From assembly GCA_021818685.1 (NCBI GenBank), contig JAKATP010000006.1, positions 1-54,070 of the forward strand: a DNA stretch of 54,070 nucleotides, in the 5' to 3' direction. Below the pieces are notes generated by a model. That model ran no database searches and was not told the DNA's origin. It saw only the letters and a list, made by a program, of their open reading frames with translations. Positions 15,577-24,614 of this stretch are shown here, in pieces. The position numbers and the translations under genes were made by a program. The DNA is from Bacillota bacterium. Its GTDB lineage: Bacteria; Bacillota; Sulfobacillia; Sulfobacillales; JAIMBI01. Each line of letters opens with the position of its first letter. Within the stretch, counting starts at the first letter, position 1.

Positions 15577-17583
15577 TCAGGACATCCGCCCATTCGCCGC
15601 CCGGCGCCAAAACTCCTCTTCGTCAATAATCGCTACCCCGAGCTCCCGTGCCCGTGTCAGCTTGCTGCCCGCGTCCTCCCCGGCGACAAGCAGGGTGGTG
15701 CGCGAGGACACCGAGGACGCAACGCGCCCGCCGAGGCTTTGCACCAGCGATTCGGCCTCGGGGCGGCTCGTGCGACGAAGCTTGCCCGTTATGACCACCG
15801 TATCGCCGGAGAACGGGCCCGAAACTTCCCCGCTCAACGGTTCCACGGTATTAACACCGGCCGCAGCCAGCGCCTCCACCAGGACCCGCTCCTCCGGGGT
15901 GACAAAGAACCGTCGTACACTTTCGGCTACCACGGGGCCGACTCCCGGCACGTCCGCCAGTTCCTCCACCGAGGCATCCCGCAGCCGATCGAGTGTCTCG
16001 AAGTGCCGAGCCAGCAGCACGGCCGCCTTCTCGCCGACGTAGCGGATGTTGAGGGCCACCAACAGGCGCGAGAGAGGCCGCTCCCGACTCGCCTCGATGG
16101 CCCGCACCAGATTTTCGGCCATCACTGGCCCGAATCGCGGCAACCCTCTTAAATCGTCGACGCGAAGCCGGTAGAGATCCGCCGGCGACTGCACACGCCC
16201 CGCCTCCAGCAGAGCATCTACCGTCTTCTCTCCCAGCCCCTCAATGTCCATGGCCCCGCGCGAGCCAAAGTGAATGAGCGCCTCCCGCCGCTGCGCCGGA
16301 CAGCCGAACCGGTTCGGACACCGCCACGCCACTTCCTCCGGTTCGCGCACCAAGGGACTCTGACACTCCGGGCAGACTAATGGGTACCGAAACGGACGCT
16401 CCTGGCCGGTCCGGAGTTCGACCACCACCCGCACCACTTCCGGGATGACCTCGCCGGCCTTGCGCACCTCCACCGTGTCGCCCACCCGGACGTCTAGCGC
16501 GGCCAAGATGTCTGCGTTGTGCAGCGACGCTCGGGTAACGGTTGTGCCCTGAAGGCTCACCGGTTCCAGGTCCGCCGTCGGTGTCACCGTCCCGGTGCGG
16601 CCCACCGACAGGCTGATGCCAACGACACGGGTCACGCCCACTTCCGCAGCATACTTGTAGGCGACCTGAGCCCTCGGAGCTTTTTGGGTATGTCCCATGC
16701 GCCGCGCCGCTTCTAGATCATTTAACTTCACAACCAGACCATCGGTTACATAATCAAGAGCGCGACGCGCCGTTTCCCAGCTGACGACAAACTGGGTTAG
16801 GGCGCGAAAGTCCGGGCACAGCGCCCAATGCGGCTCCACCGGCAAACCCAAAAGGCCCAGCCGCTCCAGAGCAGCCGCCTGAGTGCCGGGAAGGGCGTCC
16901 GCCTCTCGTATCTCATAGAAAAACGCGGAAAGTCGGCGCTCGCGGGTCATGACGGGATCCAGCTGGCGGAGGGATCCGGCAGCGGCGTTACGGGGATTGG
17001 CGAGCAGCGACTCGCCGCGCGCCCTGCGCTCCGTATTGAGCTCGTCGAACGTACTCCGCCGCAGATAGACTTCGCCCCGGACCTCGAGGTTGACAGGCTC
17101 GGAGAGTCGATCCGGAACATCGGCAATCGTGCGAACGTTCTCCGTCACATCCTCGCCCGTGACCCCATCTCCCCGGGTAGCGGCACGGCGGAACCGGCCC
17201 CTCTCGTAGGTGACGATCACCGAAAGACCATCGATCTTAAGCTCGCCGACGTAAACGGGCTCGGTGCCCAATGCCTGCCGCATGCGCGCGTCAAACTCGG
17301 ACAGTTCCTCCAGCGATCGCACGTTGTTAAGGCTCAAGACCGGCCGATCGAAGTGGACGGCCGCGAGCCCGGACGCTCGCCGCCCGCCCACCTGGGCCAG
17401 GGGTGATTCCGGGTCCGCCCACTCGGGGTGCTGGGCCTCCAGCCGCTGAAGTTCGGCCGACAGGGCATCATACTCCTCGTCACTGACGGCTGGTCGGTCG
17501 TCCTCGTGATAACGCCGGGCTAACTCACGAACCATCTCCGTGAGGCGGGCCATCCGTGCGCGCACCTCGTCCGGTGCGCTCAT
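15577..17583 (-). CDS. ligA: NAD-dependent DNA ligase
   Basis: LigA, 668 residues, sealing nicks during replication and repair using NAD+. Visible parts are the Ia domain, the adenylation Lys in VYVGELKIDGLSV (about residue 117), RGDGVTGEDVTENVRT, the OB fold, the four-Cys zinc site (CPECQSP...CPNRFGCPAQ), helix-hairpin-helix repeats and a C-terminal BRCT domain (about 590-665). The ATG at 17583 overlaps the pcrA stop as ATGA. Full length, with all key residues seen. Confidence 0.97.
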   Translation of the reverse strand: MSAPDEVRARMARLTEMVRELARRYHEDDRPAVSDEEYDALSAELQRLEAQHPEWADPESPLAQVGGRRASGLAAVHFDRPVLSLNNVRSLEELSEFDARMRQALGTEPVYVGELKIDGLSVIVTYERGRFRRAATRGDGVTGEDVTENVRTIADVPDRLSEPVNLEVRGEVYLRRSTFDELNTERRARGESLLANPRNAAAGSLRQLDPVMTRERRLSAFFYEIREADALPGTQAAALERLGLLGLPVEPHWALCPDFRALTQFVVSWETARRALDYVTDGLVVKLNDLEAARRMGHTQKAPRAQVAYKYAAEVGVTRVVGISLSVGRTGTVTPTADLEPVSLQGTTVTRASLHNADILAALDVRVGDTVEVRKAGEVIPEVVRVVVELRTGQERPFRYPLVCPECQSPLVREPEEVAWRCPNRFGCPAQRREALIHFGSRGAMDIEGLGEKTVDALLEAGRVQSPADLYRLRVDDLRGLPRFGPVMAENLVRAIEASRERPLSRLLVALNIRYVGEKAAVLLARHFETLDRLRDASVEELADVPGVGPVVAESVRRFFVTPEERVLVEALAAAGVNTVEPLSGEVSGPFSGDTVVITGKLRRTSRPEAESLVQSLGGRVASSVSSRTTLLVAGEDAGSKLTRARELGVAIIDEEEFWRRAANGRMS

Positions 17584-19697
17584 GCCTGCTCGCGCTCCAA
17601 CTGGGCGTAGCGAGCGAGCAGCGAGCGCACGCCTCCGCCGGGAAAGGCCACGGTGACTTCCAGATCCTCCCCCGCGCCCCGCTGGGCCACCACTGTCCCC
17701 CAGCCGAATCGGGGATGGCGCACCCGCTCTCCGGCCCGGAAAGTTCCGGTCACCACCACCCCGGCACTCCGTCCGCGCGCAGCGCTGGTCCGCACGACCT
17801 CTTTCATCTCTTCGGGTATCTCCTCGAGGAACCGTGACGGCGGATTCTGCATCGTGCGCCCGTTCATCGTCCGGCTGCGGGCGAACAGGAGGTGCAGGCG
17901 GTCCCGCGCCCGCGTAAGGCCCACGTACATGAGACGCCGCTCCTCCTCCACGTCCCCATCCTCCATGGCGCGAAGGTGCGGGAAGACCCCTTCCTCCAGA
18001 CCGGTGAGAAACACCACCGGAAACTCGAGGCCCTTGGCACTGTGAAGGGTCATCAGCCAGACGCCGCCCGAGTTGTCCACCTGATCAAGGTCGCCGAGGA
18101 GCGCCACCCAGCCGAGAAAGTCGCCGAGGTCGGCTGACCCTTGAGTGTCACTAAAGCGCTTCGCCTCTGACGCCAGCTCGCCCAGGTTCGCCAGCCTCTC
18201 TTCAGCCTCCCGGGTCCCCTCGGTGCGCCAGTAGGGAGCGAGGCCACTTTCCTCGGCCACGGCCATCACCAGGTCTGCCAGGGGTACCCCCACTCGGTTC
18301 CGCCAACTGTTGAACTGCTGCGACAGGGTCTCTGCGGCACGAGCCGCCGGCGGTGCCAGCTCCGGGATTCTGAGCGCCTCGGTCATCGCCTCGGCCAGCG
18401 TGAGCCCCTGGTCCGAGGCGTAGCCGCGAAGACGCGAAAGAGCTACCTCGCCGATCCCACGGCGCGGCATATTGACGACCCGCACCAACGAGAGATCGTC
18501 GCCCGGGTTGTAGACCACCCGCAGATAGGCGATGAGGTCCTTGACCTCTTTCCGCTCGTAAAAGCGCGCGCCGCCCACCAGGCGGTAACCGATCCCTGAC
18601 CGCGACAGAGCCATCTCCAGCGCCCGCGACTGCGCATTGGTCCGGTACAGCACCGCGATGTCGGCGGCCGCGTACCCCTGCTGCACATGATCATGGATGC
18701 TCTGGGCCACATACCAGGCTTCGGTCTCCTCGTCCGCAGCTTCATAGACCCGAATCCGCTCCCCATCCTCGCGACGTGTCCACAGTTCCTTGCCGAGACG
18801 GGAGTCATTGTGGCGGACGAGCGCGTTGGCGGCGCCTAGAATGACGCCTGTGGACCGATAGTTCTCCTCCAGCCGAATGATGGACGCAGCGGGAAAGTCG
18901 CGCTGAAACTCCAAGATGTTGCGAACGTCGGCCCCGCGCCAGCCGTAAATGGACTGGTCGTCGTCGCCGACGGCGCACAAGTTGCGAAAACCGTCCGCCA
19001 GCCGTTTAATCATCCGATACTGCGCATGATTCGTGTCCTGGTATTCGTCCACCAAGATGTACTGAAAGCGGTGTGACAGCCGGTCGGCTATCTCGTCCGT
19101 TCGTTCCAGGAGCCGCGCTGTCTGCATAATGAGATCGTCAAAGTCGAGGGCATTAAGCCGTCTCAGCCGATCCTGGTAACGGGAGTACGCCTCGGCCAGG
19201 CGCCGCCCCAAAAACGTGGTGTCATCCACATCGTCCGGCCCCTGACAGAGGTTCTTGGCCCGCGAGATCTGGCCGAGCAGGCTCTGGGGCGACCACTGCC
19301 GTTCATCCCAGTTGAGGGACCTGACCACCTCCCGCATCACCGCGCGCGAGTCTTCCTGGTCGTAAACCAAAAAGCGTGGATCACGGTCGAGCAGCGGAAA
19401 GGTCTCCCGCAGCAGGCGGACGGCGGTGGCATGGAAAGTGCCGACCCAGACCCTGCGGGCCTCGCTGCCGACCAGGCTCTCAACCCGCTCGCGCATCTCC
19501 GCGGCGGCTTTATTCGTAAAGGTAAAGGCTAAAAGGCGTCCCGGATCCACGCCGAGCCCGTGCACCAGATACGCGATCCGCTGGGTAAGGGTGCGGGTCT
19601 TGCCGCTGCCGGCGCCTGCCAAAATCAGGACGGGGCCCTCAGTCAATTCGACGGCGCGGCGCTGTTCGGCATTGAGTCCCTGAAACCAATCCTGCAC
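17580..19697 (-). CDS. pcrA: ATP-dependent DNA helicase PcrA/UvrD
   Basis: A 705-residue superfamily 1 3'-5' helicase for repair and rolling-circle replication. Motif I is AGAGSGKTRTL, II is VDEYQDTNHAQ, III is VGDDDQSIYGWRGAD, IV begins EENYRS, and V/VI are TLHSAKGLEFPVVF and RLMYVGLTRARDRL. The C-terminal end has the short Tudor-like PcrA segment (VRHPRFGWGTVVAQ). The start is GTG at 19697 with GGGGGGA 6 nt upstream. Adjacent ligA is the usual Firmicutes partner. Confidence 0.96.
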   Translation of the reverse strand: MQDWFQGLNAEQRRAVELTEGPVLILAGAGSGKTRTLTQRIAYLVHGLGVDPGRLLAFTFTNKAAAEMRERVESLVGSEARRVWVGTFHATAVRLLRETFPLLDRDPRFLVYDQEDSRAVMREVVRSLNWDERQWSPQSLLGQISRAKNLCQGPDDVDDTTFLGRRLAEAYSRYQDRLRRLNALDFDDLIMQTARLLERTDEIADRLSHRFQYILVDEYQDTNHAQYRMIKRLADGFRNLCAVGDDDQSIYGWRGADVRNILEFQRDFPAASIIRLEENYRSTGVILGAANALVRHNDSRLGKELWTRREDGERIRVYEAADEETEAWYVAQSIHDHVQQGYAAADIAVLYRTNAQSRALEMALSRSGIGYRLVGGARFYERKEVKDLIAYLRVVYNPGDDLSLVRVVNMPRRGIGEVALSRLRGYASDQGLTLAEAMTEALRIPELAPPAARAAETLSQQFNSWRNRVGVPLADLVMAVAEESGLAPYWRTEGTREAEERLANLGELASEAKRFSDTQGSADLGDFLGWVALLGDLDQVDNSGGVWLMTLHSAKGLEFPVVFLTGLEEGVFPHLRAMEDGDVEEERRLMYVGLTRARDRLHLLFARSRTMNGRTMQNPPSRFLEEIPEEMKEVVRTSAARGRSAGVVVTGTFRAGERVRHPRFGWGTVVAQRGAGEDLEVTVAFPGGGVRSLLARYAQLEREQA

Positions 19698-19717
19698 CGA
19701 ATCCCCCCGCTGTCCTC

Positions 19718-19726
19718 ATTATAGCA
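19718..19726 (-). promoter_or_regulatory. Extended -10 promoter of pcrA-ligA
   Basis: TGCTATAAT on the minus strand (19726-19718) is a perfect extended -10 element (TGN plus TATAAT). No good -35 is seen 17 bp upstream, which an extended -10 can tolerate. Transcription would begin about 15 nt before the GTG of pcrA. Confidence 0.55.
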
Positions 19727-19883
19727 GGGGGGTCGTCCGGAACTGCGGCACACGTCAGAACTCACCCGGCGACGTGCCAAAATCCCTCCTGGCCTCGCAC
19801 CGGAACCGCAGGAGGCCCCACGAATTTGCCCGGCGACGTCCCGCCGCACCGAAATTCACGTCGGTTTATTGGCGCCGCGTCAT
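19727..19883. repeat. Intergenic gap with 11-bp direct repeat
   Basis: The gap between the lipoprotein stop and the pcrA promoter holds CCCGGCGACGT twice (19775-19785 and 19829-19839), each followed further on by a GCACCG(G)AA motif. CCTCCTG and CAGGAGG arms between the copies can pair. No T-run terminator was seen. Role unknown; a partial tandem duplication is the simplest reading. Confidence 0.4.
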
Positions 19884-20456
19884 CTAAGAACCGGCGCCGC
19901 CACCGCCTCCAGTCCCGCCGCCGCCCCCCGAGGAACCGCCCCCCGAGGCTCCGCCGCCAGAAGACCCTCCACCTGAGGACGAGGAGCCTGAAGACGATGA
20001 GGAGGAAGACGACGCCATTTTCATAACGGCCTGCCGCACCATATACTCCACCTCTTTCGCAGTCGTGGGCGACTTCAGGACGGTCTTCACCGCGGACTCC
20101 ACCAGGATGCTGCCGGTGGGACTGGCCAGGATCAGGCTCACCGAATGTTCCAGGGCTTTTTGACCCTCTGGTGTGCTGAGCGCGGCTCTCATCTGCGCCG
20201 TATGAATGGACTCGGCAATGAGACGCTGCATTTTCGGGGTTTCCAGTTCATCCTTCACCGCCTTCTGCAGGGCCAGAGAAGGCTCCGAGCCGGACGATGC
20301 ACCTGACGATGAACTTCCGCCGGAGGAACCCCCACCCGGGGACGACGCACTGGCGGAGCCGTGCTGCGGAGAACCACCGGAACTCCCGAGCGAGCACCCC
20401 GCCAGGATTCCGAAGGCCATCAACAATCCCAACCAGCGCCAATGCATGCGCGCCAT
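19884..20456 (-). CDS. Ser/Gly-rich lipoprotein, possibly GerD-like
   Basis: A 190-residue predicted lipoprotein with a signal sequence and lipobox ILAGC (Cys about residue 21), a Ser/Gly-rich linker, a helical core of about 85 residues (residues about 60-147, with KDELETPKMQRLIAES, TPEGQKALEHSV and EVEYMVRQAVMKMAS), and a Ser/Gly tail. The core has the repeated 'delete-a-few, x-T-P-E-G-x-K' rhythm of GerD, a spore inner-membrane lipoprotein needed for nutrient germination. This match is from memory of the family pattern and is tentative. It lies 52 nt after purB. GGGGGA precedes the ATG at 20456. Confidence 0.6.
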   Translation of the reverse strand: MARMHWRWLGLLMAFGILAGCSLGSSGGSPQHGSASASSPGGGSSGGSSSSGASSGSEPSLALQKAVKDELETPKMQRLIAESIHTAQMRAALSTPEGQKALEHSVSLILASPTGSILVESAVKTVLKSPTTAKEVEYMVRQAVMKMASSSSSSSSGSSSSGGGSSGGGASGGGSSGGGGGTGGGGGAGS

Positions 20457-20507
20457 GGCGACATTCCCCCGGGCGAAGCATGCCCGCCGTGGAGGAGGCT
20501 CACGCTG

Positions 20508-21833
20508 TCAATCGATGGCCACTGGTCTGTCTCCTTCCAGGCCGAGCCGCGCGAAAATCGTGTCGGCATGGCGTACGTAGGGTCGAAGGTCAAACAGCGA
20601 CGCCCACTCGTCTGCATCGAACAGCCCGGTGACCGCCGGCTCCTGGGCGACCCGGTCGCGAAAACTGGCGATCTGGCCATCCATCACGGCGTGCGCGGCC
20701 CGTTGCACGACCGAGTATGCGTCATCCCGGTCCATCCCGTGCTCGACCAAAGCCAGAAGCACCTTGCCCGAAAAGGCGACCCCGCCCCCTCGCTCCAGAT
20801 TCGCCCGCATGCGTTCCGGATACACCTCGAGGCCCTGGGCGATCCGGGCCATCTGGTCGAGCATGTAGTCGGCCAGAATGGTTACGTCGGGCAGCATGAT
20901 GCGCTCGACAGAGGAATGCGAGATGTCGCGCTCGTGCCAGAGCACCATATCTTCGAGGGCCGGGACGACGTAGCCGCGCAGGATGCGAGCCAGACCAGAC
21001 AGCTGTTCGCACGAAACGGGGTTCCGCTTGTGCGGCATGGCCGAAGACCCTCGCTGGCCCGCAGCAAACGGCTCCGCTGCCTCCCCCACCTCGGTTCGCT
21101 GCAGGTGGCGCACTTCGGTCGCCCACTTGTCGATGCTGGTGCCGACCAACGCCAGCGTCGTCACGAGCTCTGCATGGCGGTCACGCTGGATGACCTGATT
21201 GGAGATCGGATCCACACCGAGACCGAGTGCCCTCGCCACATACGCCTCCACGTCGGGGGGCACATTGGCGTAGGTGCCGACGGGCCCTGAAATCTTGGCC
21301 ACGGCGATGGTCGACCGCGCCCGGGCCAGGCGCTCGCGATGCCGCGTGAACTCGGCCCAATAGAGCGCCATCTTCAATCCGAAGGTCGTCGGCTCCGCAT
21401 GAATTCCGTGAGACCGGCCCATAATGGGCGTGTCCCGGTATCGTCGAGCGAGCGACGAGAGCGCCTCCCGGACACGTTCTAAATCCTCCAGCAAGAGGTC
21501 GACCGCATCCGTGAGGATCGTAGCCTGGGCCGTATCCACCACGTCCGTAGAGGTGAGCCCAAAATGAAGCGCCCGCGCGTCGTCGGCATCCAGATTCTCG
21601 GCCATGGCGGTCAGAAAGGCGATGACGTCGTGGCGGTAGGTCCGCTCGAGTTCCGCGACCCGTTCCGGCGTCACCCGGGCTGATCCTCGGATACGGTCTG
21701 CCGTCCCGGGCGGGACTGTGCCAAGCTCCTCATAGGCTTCGACCGCCAAAATCTCCACCTTCATCCAGCGGGCGAAGCGTTCCTGGTCGGTCCACAGACG
21801 CTGCATCGCCTCACGGCTGTAGCGCGCAATCAC
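20508..21833 (-). CDS. purB: Adenylosuccinate lyase
   Basis: PurB, about 441 residues, catalysing two fumarate-releasing steps in AMP and IMP synthesis. The family signature GSSAMPHKRNPV is present with its flexible catalytic loop Ser, as are MGRSHGIHAEPTTFG with the catalytic His and the LTSTDVVDTA stretch. The GTG at 21833 is chosen because it gives the standard N-terminus (M)IARYSREAM; an ATG at 21854 would add seven residues. It begins about 30 nt after guaA and forms a purine operon with guaA and hpt. Confidence 0.95.
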   Translation of the reverse strand: MIARYSREAMQRLWTDQERFARWMKVEILAVEAYEELGTVPPGTADRIRGSARVTPERVAELERTYRHDVIAFLTAMAENLDADDARALHFGLTSTDVVDTAQATILTDAVDLLLEDLERVREALSSLARRYRDTPIMGRSHGIHAEPTTFGLKMALYWAEFTRHRERLARARSTIAVAKISGPVGTYANVPPDVEAYVARALGLGVDPISNQVIQRDRHAELVTTLALVGTSIDKWATEVRHLQRTEVGEAAEPFAAGQRGSSAMPHKRNPVSCEQLSGLARILRGYVVPALEDMVLWHERDISHSSVERIMLPDVTILADYMLDQMARIAQGLEVYPERMRANLERGGGVAFSGKVLLALVEHGMDRDDAYSVVQRAAHAVMDGQIASFRDRVAQEPAVTGLFDADEWASLFDLRPYVRHADTIFARLGLEGDRPVAID

Positions 21834-21864
21834 GAGATGCCCCGCCTCCCCCATGTGTCACGGT

Positions 21865-23391
21865 TCACTCCCACTCGATGGTCCCCGGGGGCTTGGAGGT
21901 CACGTCGTAGACGACTCGGTTGACCCCTGGAACCGCGCCGATGATGCGCGCCTGGATGCGGTCGAGGACGGCGGGGTCAAGCGCCGCCCAATCGGCGGTC
22001 ATGCCGTCCAGGCTCTCCACGGCCCGCACCACGACCGGATGGCCATACGTTCTTTCATCACCCATCACCCCGACGGCGCGCATGTCGAGCAGGACGGCAA
22101 ACGCCTGCCAGATCTTGCGCTCAAGCCCTGCCTTGCGAATCTCCTCTCGCACAATGCTGTCGGCCGCGCGCACCATGGCCAGCTTGTCCTCCGTCACCGC
22201 TCCAATAATGCGGATGGCAAGGCCGGGGCCCGGAAACGGCTGCCGCCACACCAGAGCTTCGGGCAGGCCCAGTGCTGTCCCGAGCTCGCGCACCTCGTCT
22301 TTGAAGAGCCAGCGCAAGGGCTCCACCAGGCGGAACTTCACGTCATCCGGCAGGCCGCCCACGTTGTGATGGGATTTGATCGTGCGGCCGTCCCTGCCGC
22401 CAGACTCAATCACATCGGGATACACCGTGCCCTGAACCAGCACGCGCGCTCGAGGGAACCGGGTGAGCGCTCGCTCGAAGGCGCGGATGAACTCGCGTCC
22501 AATAATCTTCCGTTTTGCCTCCGGATCGGTTACGCCCGCCAAGGCGGAGAGGAAGACGGGCGCCTCCTCCAGCACCGTCAGATCGAGGTGCGTGAAGGCC
22601 CGGCGGACTTCTTCCACCTCTCCGGCCCGCATCAAGCCATGGTCGACCAAAATCGCATGAAGGCGATCGCCGAGCGCACGGGCTGCCAGCGCTGCCGCGA
22701 CAGCCGAATCGATACCGCCTGACAGCGCAATGATCGCGTCATCGCTCCCGACCGCTTCCCGGATCTCGGCCGTTCGCGCGGCGATGTCTTGCGCCGGGTG
22801 CCAGTCGGGCTTGATGCCCGCCAGCCGCTCCAAGAAATTGTGGAACACGCGTTGGCCGTGCGGGGTATGGACAACCTCGGGATGAAACTGCACGCCATAA
22901 AGCCGACGGCGGTCGTCACAGGCCGCCGCTACCGGACAGTCTTCGGTCTCCGCCACGATACGAAAACCATCCGGGACGTCTTTGACGCGGTCACCGTGCG
23001 ACATCCATACCTGATCGCCATCCGGTACACCGGCGAGAAGCTCGCAGGCTGCCCGCACATGCAGCTGACGTTTCCCGTACTCGCGCAAGGGCGCCCTCTC
23101 GACGGGGGCGCCCAGCGCGAGCGCCATCGCCTGAAAGCCGTAGCAGATCCCGAGAACCGGCACCCCAAGCTCGAGAATCATGGGATCGAGCCGGGGAGCC
23201 CCCGGCAGGTACACACTATCGGGCCCACCCGACAGAACCAGGGCCGAGGGCGCGCGCGCTCGAATGACCTCGGGCGGCGTGTCATAAGGAATCACTTCGC
23301 AAAAGACGTGGGATTCGCGGACGCGGCGGGCGATCAGCTGATTGTACTGGGCTCCGAAGTCGAGCACCAAGACAGGATGCTCGGCGGTCAT
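21865..23391 (-). CDS. guaA: GMP synthase (glutamine-hydrolysing)
   Basis: GuaA, 508 residues, converting XMP to GMP. The N-terminal class I glutamine amidotransferase has [18 protein letters not shown], the nucleophile Cys in [12 protein letters not shown] and the His-Glu pair in [11 protein letters not shown]. The ATP-PPase domain has the P-loop [16 protein letters not shown]. The C-terminal dimerisation domain ends in the invariant PPGTIEWE. The ATG overlaps hpt as ATGA. Confidence 0.97.
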   Translation of the reverse strand: MTAEHPVLVLDFGAQYNQLIARRVRESHVFCEVIPYDTPPEVIRARAPSALVLSGGPDSVYLPGAPRLDPMILELGVPVLGICYGFQAMALALGAPVERAPLREYGKRQLHVRAACELLAGVPDGDQVWMSHGDRVKDVPDGFRIVAETEDCPVAAACDDRRRLYGVQFHPEVVHTPHGQRVFHNFLERLAGIKPDWHPAQDIAARTAEIREAVGSDDAIIALSGGIDSAVAAALAARALGDRLHAILVDHGLMRAGEVEEVRRAFTHLDLTVLEEAPVFLSALAGVTDPEAKRKIIGREFIRAFERALTRFPRARVLVQGTVYPDVIESGGRDGRTIKSHHNVGGLPDDVKFRLVEPLRWLFKDEVRELGTALGLPEALVWRQPFPGPGLAIRIIGAVTEDKLAMVRAADSIVREEIRKAGLERKIWQAFAVLLDMRAVGVMGDERTYGHPVVVRAVESLDGMTADWAALDPAVLDRIQARIIGAVPGVNRVVYDVTSKPPGTIEWE

Positions 23392-23933
23392 TCGGCGTCC
23401 CGGTGCAACACGGCTACGTACGGAAGATTGCGGTAGCGCTCAGCAAAATCGAGTCCATAGCCCACGACAAACTCGTTTGGAATCTCAAAGCCTTTGTAGT
23501 GAACAGGCACGGCCACCATGCGCCGGTCAGGCTTATCAAGGAGGGCACAGATGCGGACACTGGCCGGTCCACGCGCCTTCAAGTGCCCGAAGAGATAGTT
23601 GAGCGTGAGGCCCGTGTCCACGATGTCCTCCACGATGAGGACATGCTGCCCTTCAATCGAATCGTTCAGGTCATTTTGAATGCGGACCACGCCGGACGTC
23701 CGCGACGAGGGGCCGTAGGAGGAGAGTGCCATGAAGTCGACGTGCAGCGGCAGATCAATGTATCGGATAAGGTCGGCCGCAAACACGTAGGCACCCTTCA
23801 GAATCACAACCAGGACCAGGGGCTTGTCCTGGTAGTCGAGCGTGATACGGTGCGCCAGTTGTTGAACCTTATGGGTGATCTGCTCGGCTGAAACCAAGAC
23901 GTTGGTGTGTTCGCCCGGGTATGTTACTGCCAT
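23388..23933 (-). CDS. hpt: Hypoxanthine phosphoribosyltransferase
   Basis: Hpt, 181 residues, salvaging hypoxanthine and guanine to IMP and GMP with PRPP. The PRPP-binding motif [17 protein letters not shown] (about residue 100) and the [16 protein letters not shown] loop are clear, as is the C-terminal purine-binding segment [23 protein letters not shown]. First gene of the hpt-guaA-purB unit. It begins just after the MerR gene stop, so the regulator may be upstream in the same transcript. Confidence 0.95.
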   Translation of the reverse strand: MAVTYPGEHTNVLVSAEQITHKVQQLAHRITLDYQDKPLVLVVILKGAYVFAADLIRYIDLPLHVDFMALSSYGPSSRTSGVVRIQNDLNDSIEGQHVLIVEDIVDTGLTLNYLFGHLKARGPASVRICALLDKPDRRMVAVPVHYKGFEIPNEFVVGYGLDFAERYRNLPYVAVLHRDAE

Positions 23934-23942
23934 CGTGAAGCT

Positions 23943-24332
23943 TCACTCCCGCGAAGTGTCATCATCCGGCTTGAGCCTCCGGCCCAAATCCGGGCGTTCG
24001 GTAAGATCGTAGAGAGCGGGATCGGTGTGTCCGGAACGTACCCAACTCTGGCCCCGGAAATAGGACGCCGCGTCGCTATCTTCATGCTCAGAGGGCCCCG
24101 GGTCTCGGACGAGCCACTCGTGGATCGTCTTCAGTGCCACTCCAGCCTCCATCCATTCTTTGATCTGCCGGAGGCGCTCCACATCAGCGGGTGTATAAAG
24201 CCGCTGACGCCCCTCGGACCGACCGGGACTCACGAGCCCGAGGGTCTCATAGTAGCGAATCTGACGCTCGGACAGACCGGTCTTACGGCGCACCTCGGCC
24301 ATGGACGCTTGTGAGGCAGAGCGGGTCGCCAT
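23943..24332 (-). CDS. MerR-family regulator, GlnR/TnrA-like
   Basis: A 129-residue one-domain MerR regulator. The winged-helix region reads MAEVRRKTGLSERQIRYYETLGLVSP-type, then RSEGRQRLYTPADVERLRQIKEWMEAGVALKTIHEWL. The RQIRYYE-GL-P-RSEG-R pattern is closest to GlnR/TnrA, nitrogen regulators of Firmicutes. The acidic C-terminal tail is short and lacks metal-binding Cys, as in GlnR. GGGGAGG precedes the ATG at 24332. The stop lies 9 nt before hpt, so co-transcription is likely. Its targets cannot be told from the sequence. Confidence 0.8.
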   Translation of the reverse strand: MATRSASQASMAEVRRKTGLSERQIRYYETLGLVSPGRSEGRQRLYTPADVERLRQIKEWMEAGVALKTIHEWLVRDPGPSEHEDSDAASYFRGQSWVRSGHTDPALYDLTERPDLGRRLKPDDDTSRE

Positions 24333-24412
24333 AGGTTCCTCCCCTGCGGCCGCTGCGGCTCCAAAGAAACCCGCCGCCCCTCCAGTGTACCGGAGTGACC
24401 CGGCAAGCGAAA

Positions 24413-24439
24413 CCAGGGCTCCTGTTATCGGAGCCCTGG
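24413..24439 (-). terminator. Perfect 10-bp hairpin after the DUF1540-like gene
   Basis: CCAGGGCTCC (24413-24422) and GGAGCCCTGG (24430-24439) form a perfect stem with a 7-nt loop, 2 nt after the stop of the small Cys-rich gene. Only TTT follows on the minus strand, so it is a T-poor terminator or an RNA-stabilising 3' hairpin upstream of the MerR gene. Confidence 0.6.
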
Positions 24440-24441
24440 CC

Positions 24442-24609
24442 TCACTTGGACGCGTAGCTTTGGCAATCGGCACCCCACGCCTGACCGGTGCCGTCCCCAT
24501 CGGGGGCGCCCCGTGTCCGGGGGACGATCACCACTTCGACGAGCGCACACCGCCCGTGTTCGTTAAACCGGCAGCGGGTCACGGCGCAGTGGACAATTTG
24601 AGCGCGCAC
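24442..24609 (-). CDS. DUF1540-like small Cys protein
   Basis: A 55-residue protein from GTG 24609 to TGA 24442. It has four Cys in the pattern HCAVTRC (Cys 8 and 13), GRCALVEVVIV (Cys 21) and GADCQSYASK (Cys 49). This matches DUF1540, a short domain common in spore-forming Firmicutes (C-x4-C-x7-C-x-A-x2-I-x-V ... C-x-(S/T)-(F/Y)), likely metal-binding. It starts 5 nt after the coiled-coil gene and is followed at once by a hairpin, so the pair forms an operon. Role unknown. Confidence 0.7.
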   Translation of the reverse strand: MRAQIVHCAVTRCRFNEHGRCALVEVVIVPRTRGAPDGDGTGQAWGADCQSYASK

Positions 24610-24614
24610 ACGCT

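Noticed and set aside
19884-20456. Ser/Gly tracts considered as a tandem DNA repeat or CRISPR-like array
   Set aside because: The repetition is at amino-acid level with varied codons and no regular repeat-spacer units. No CRISPR array was seen anywhere in the window.
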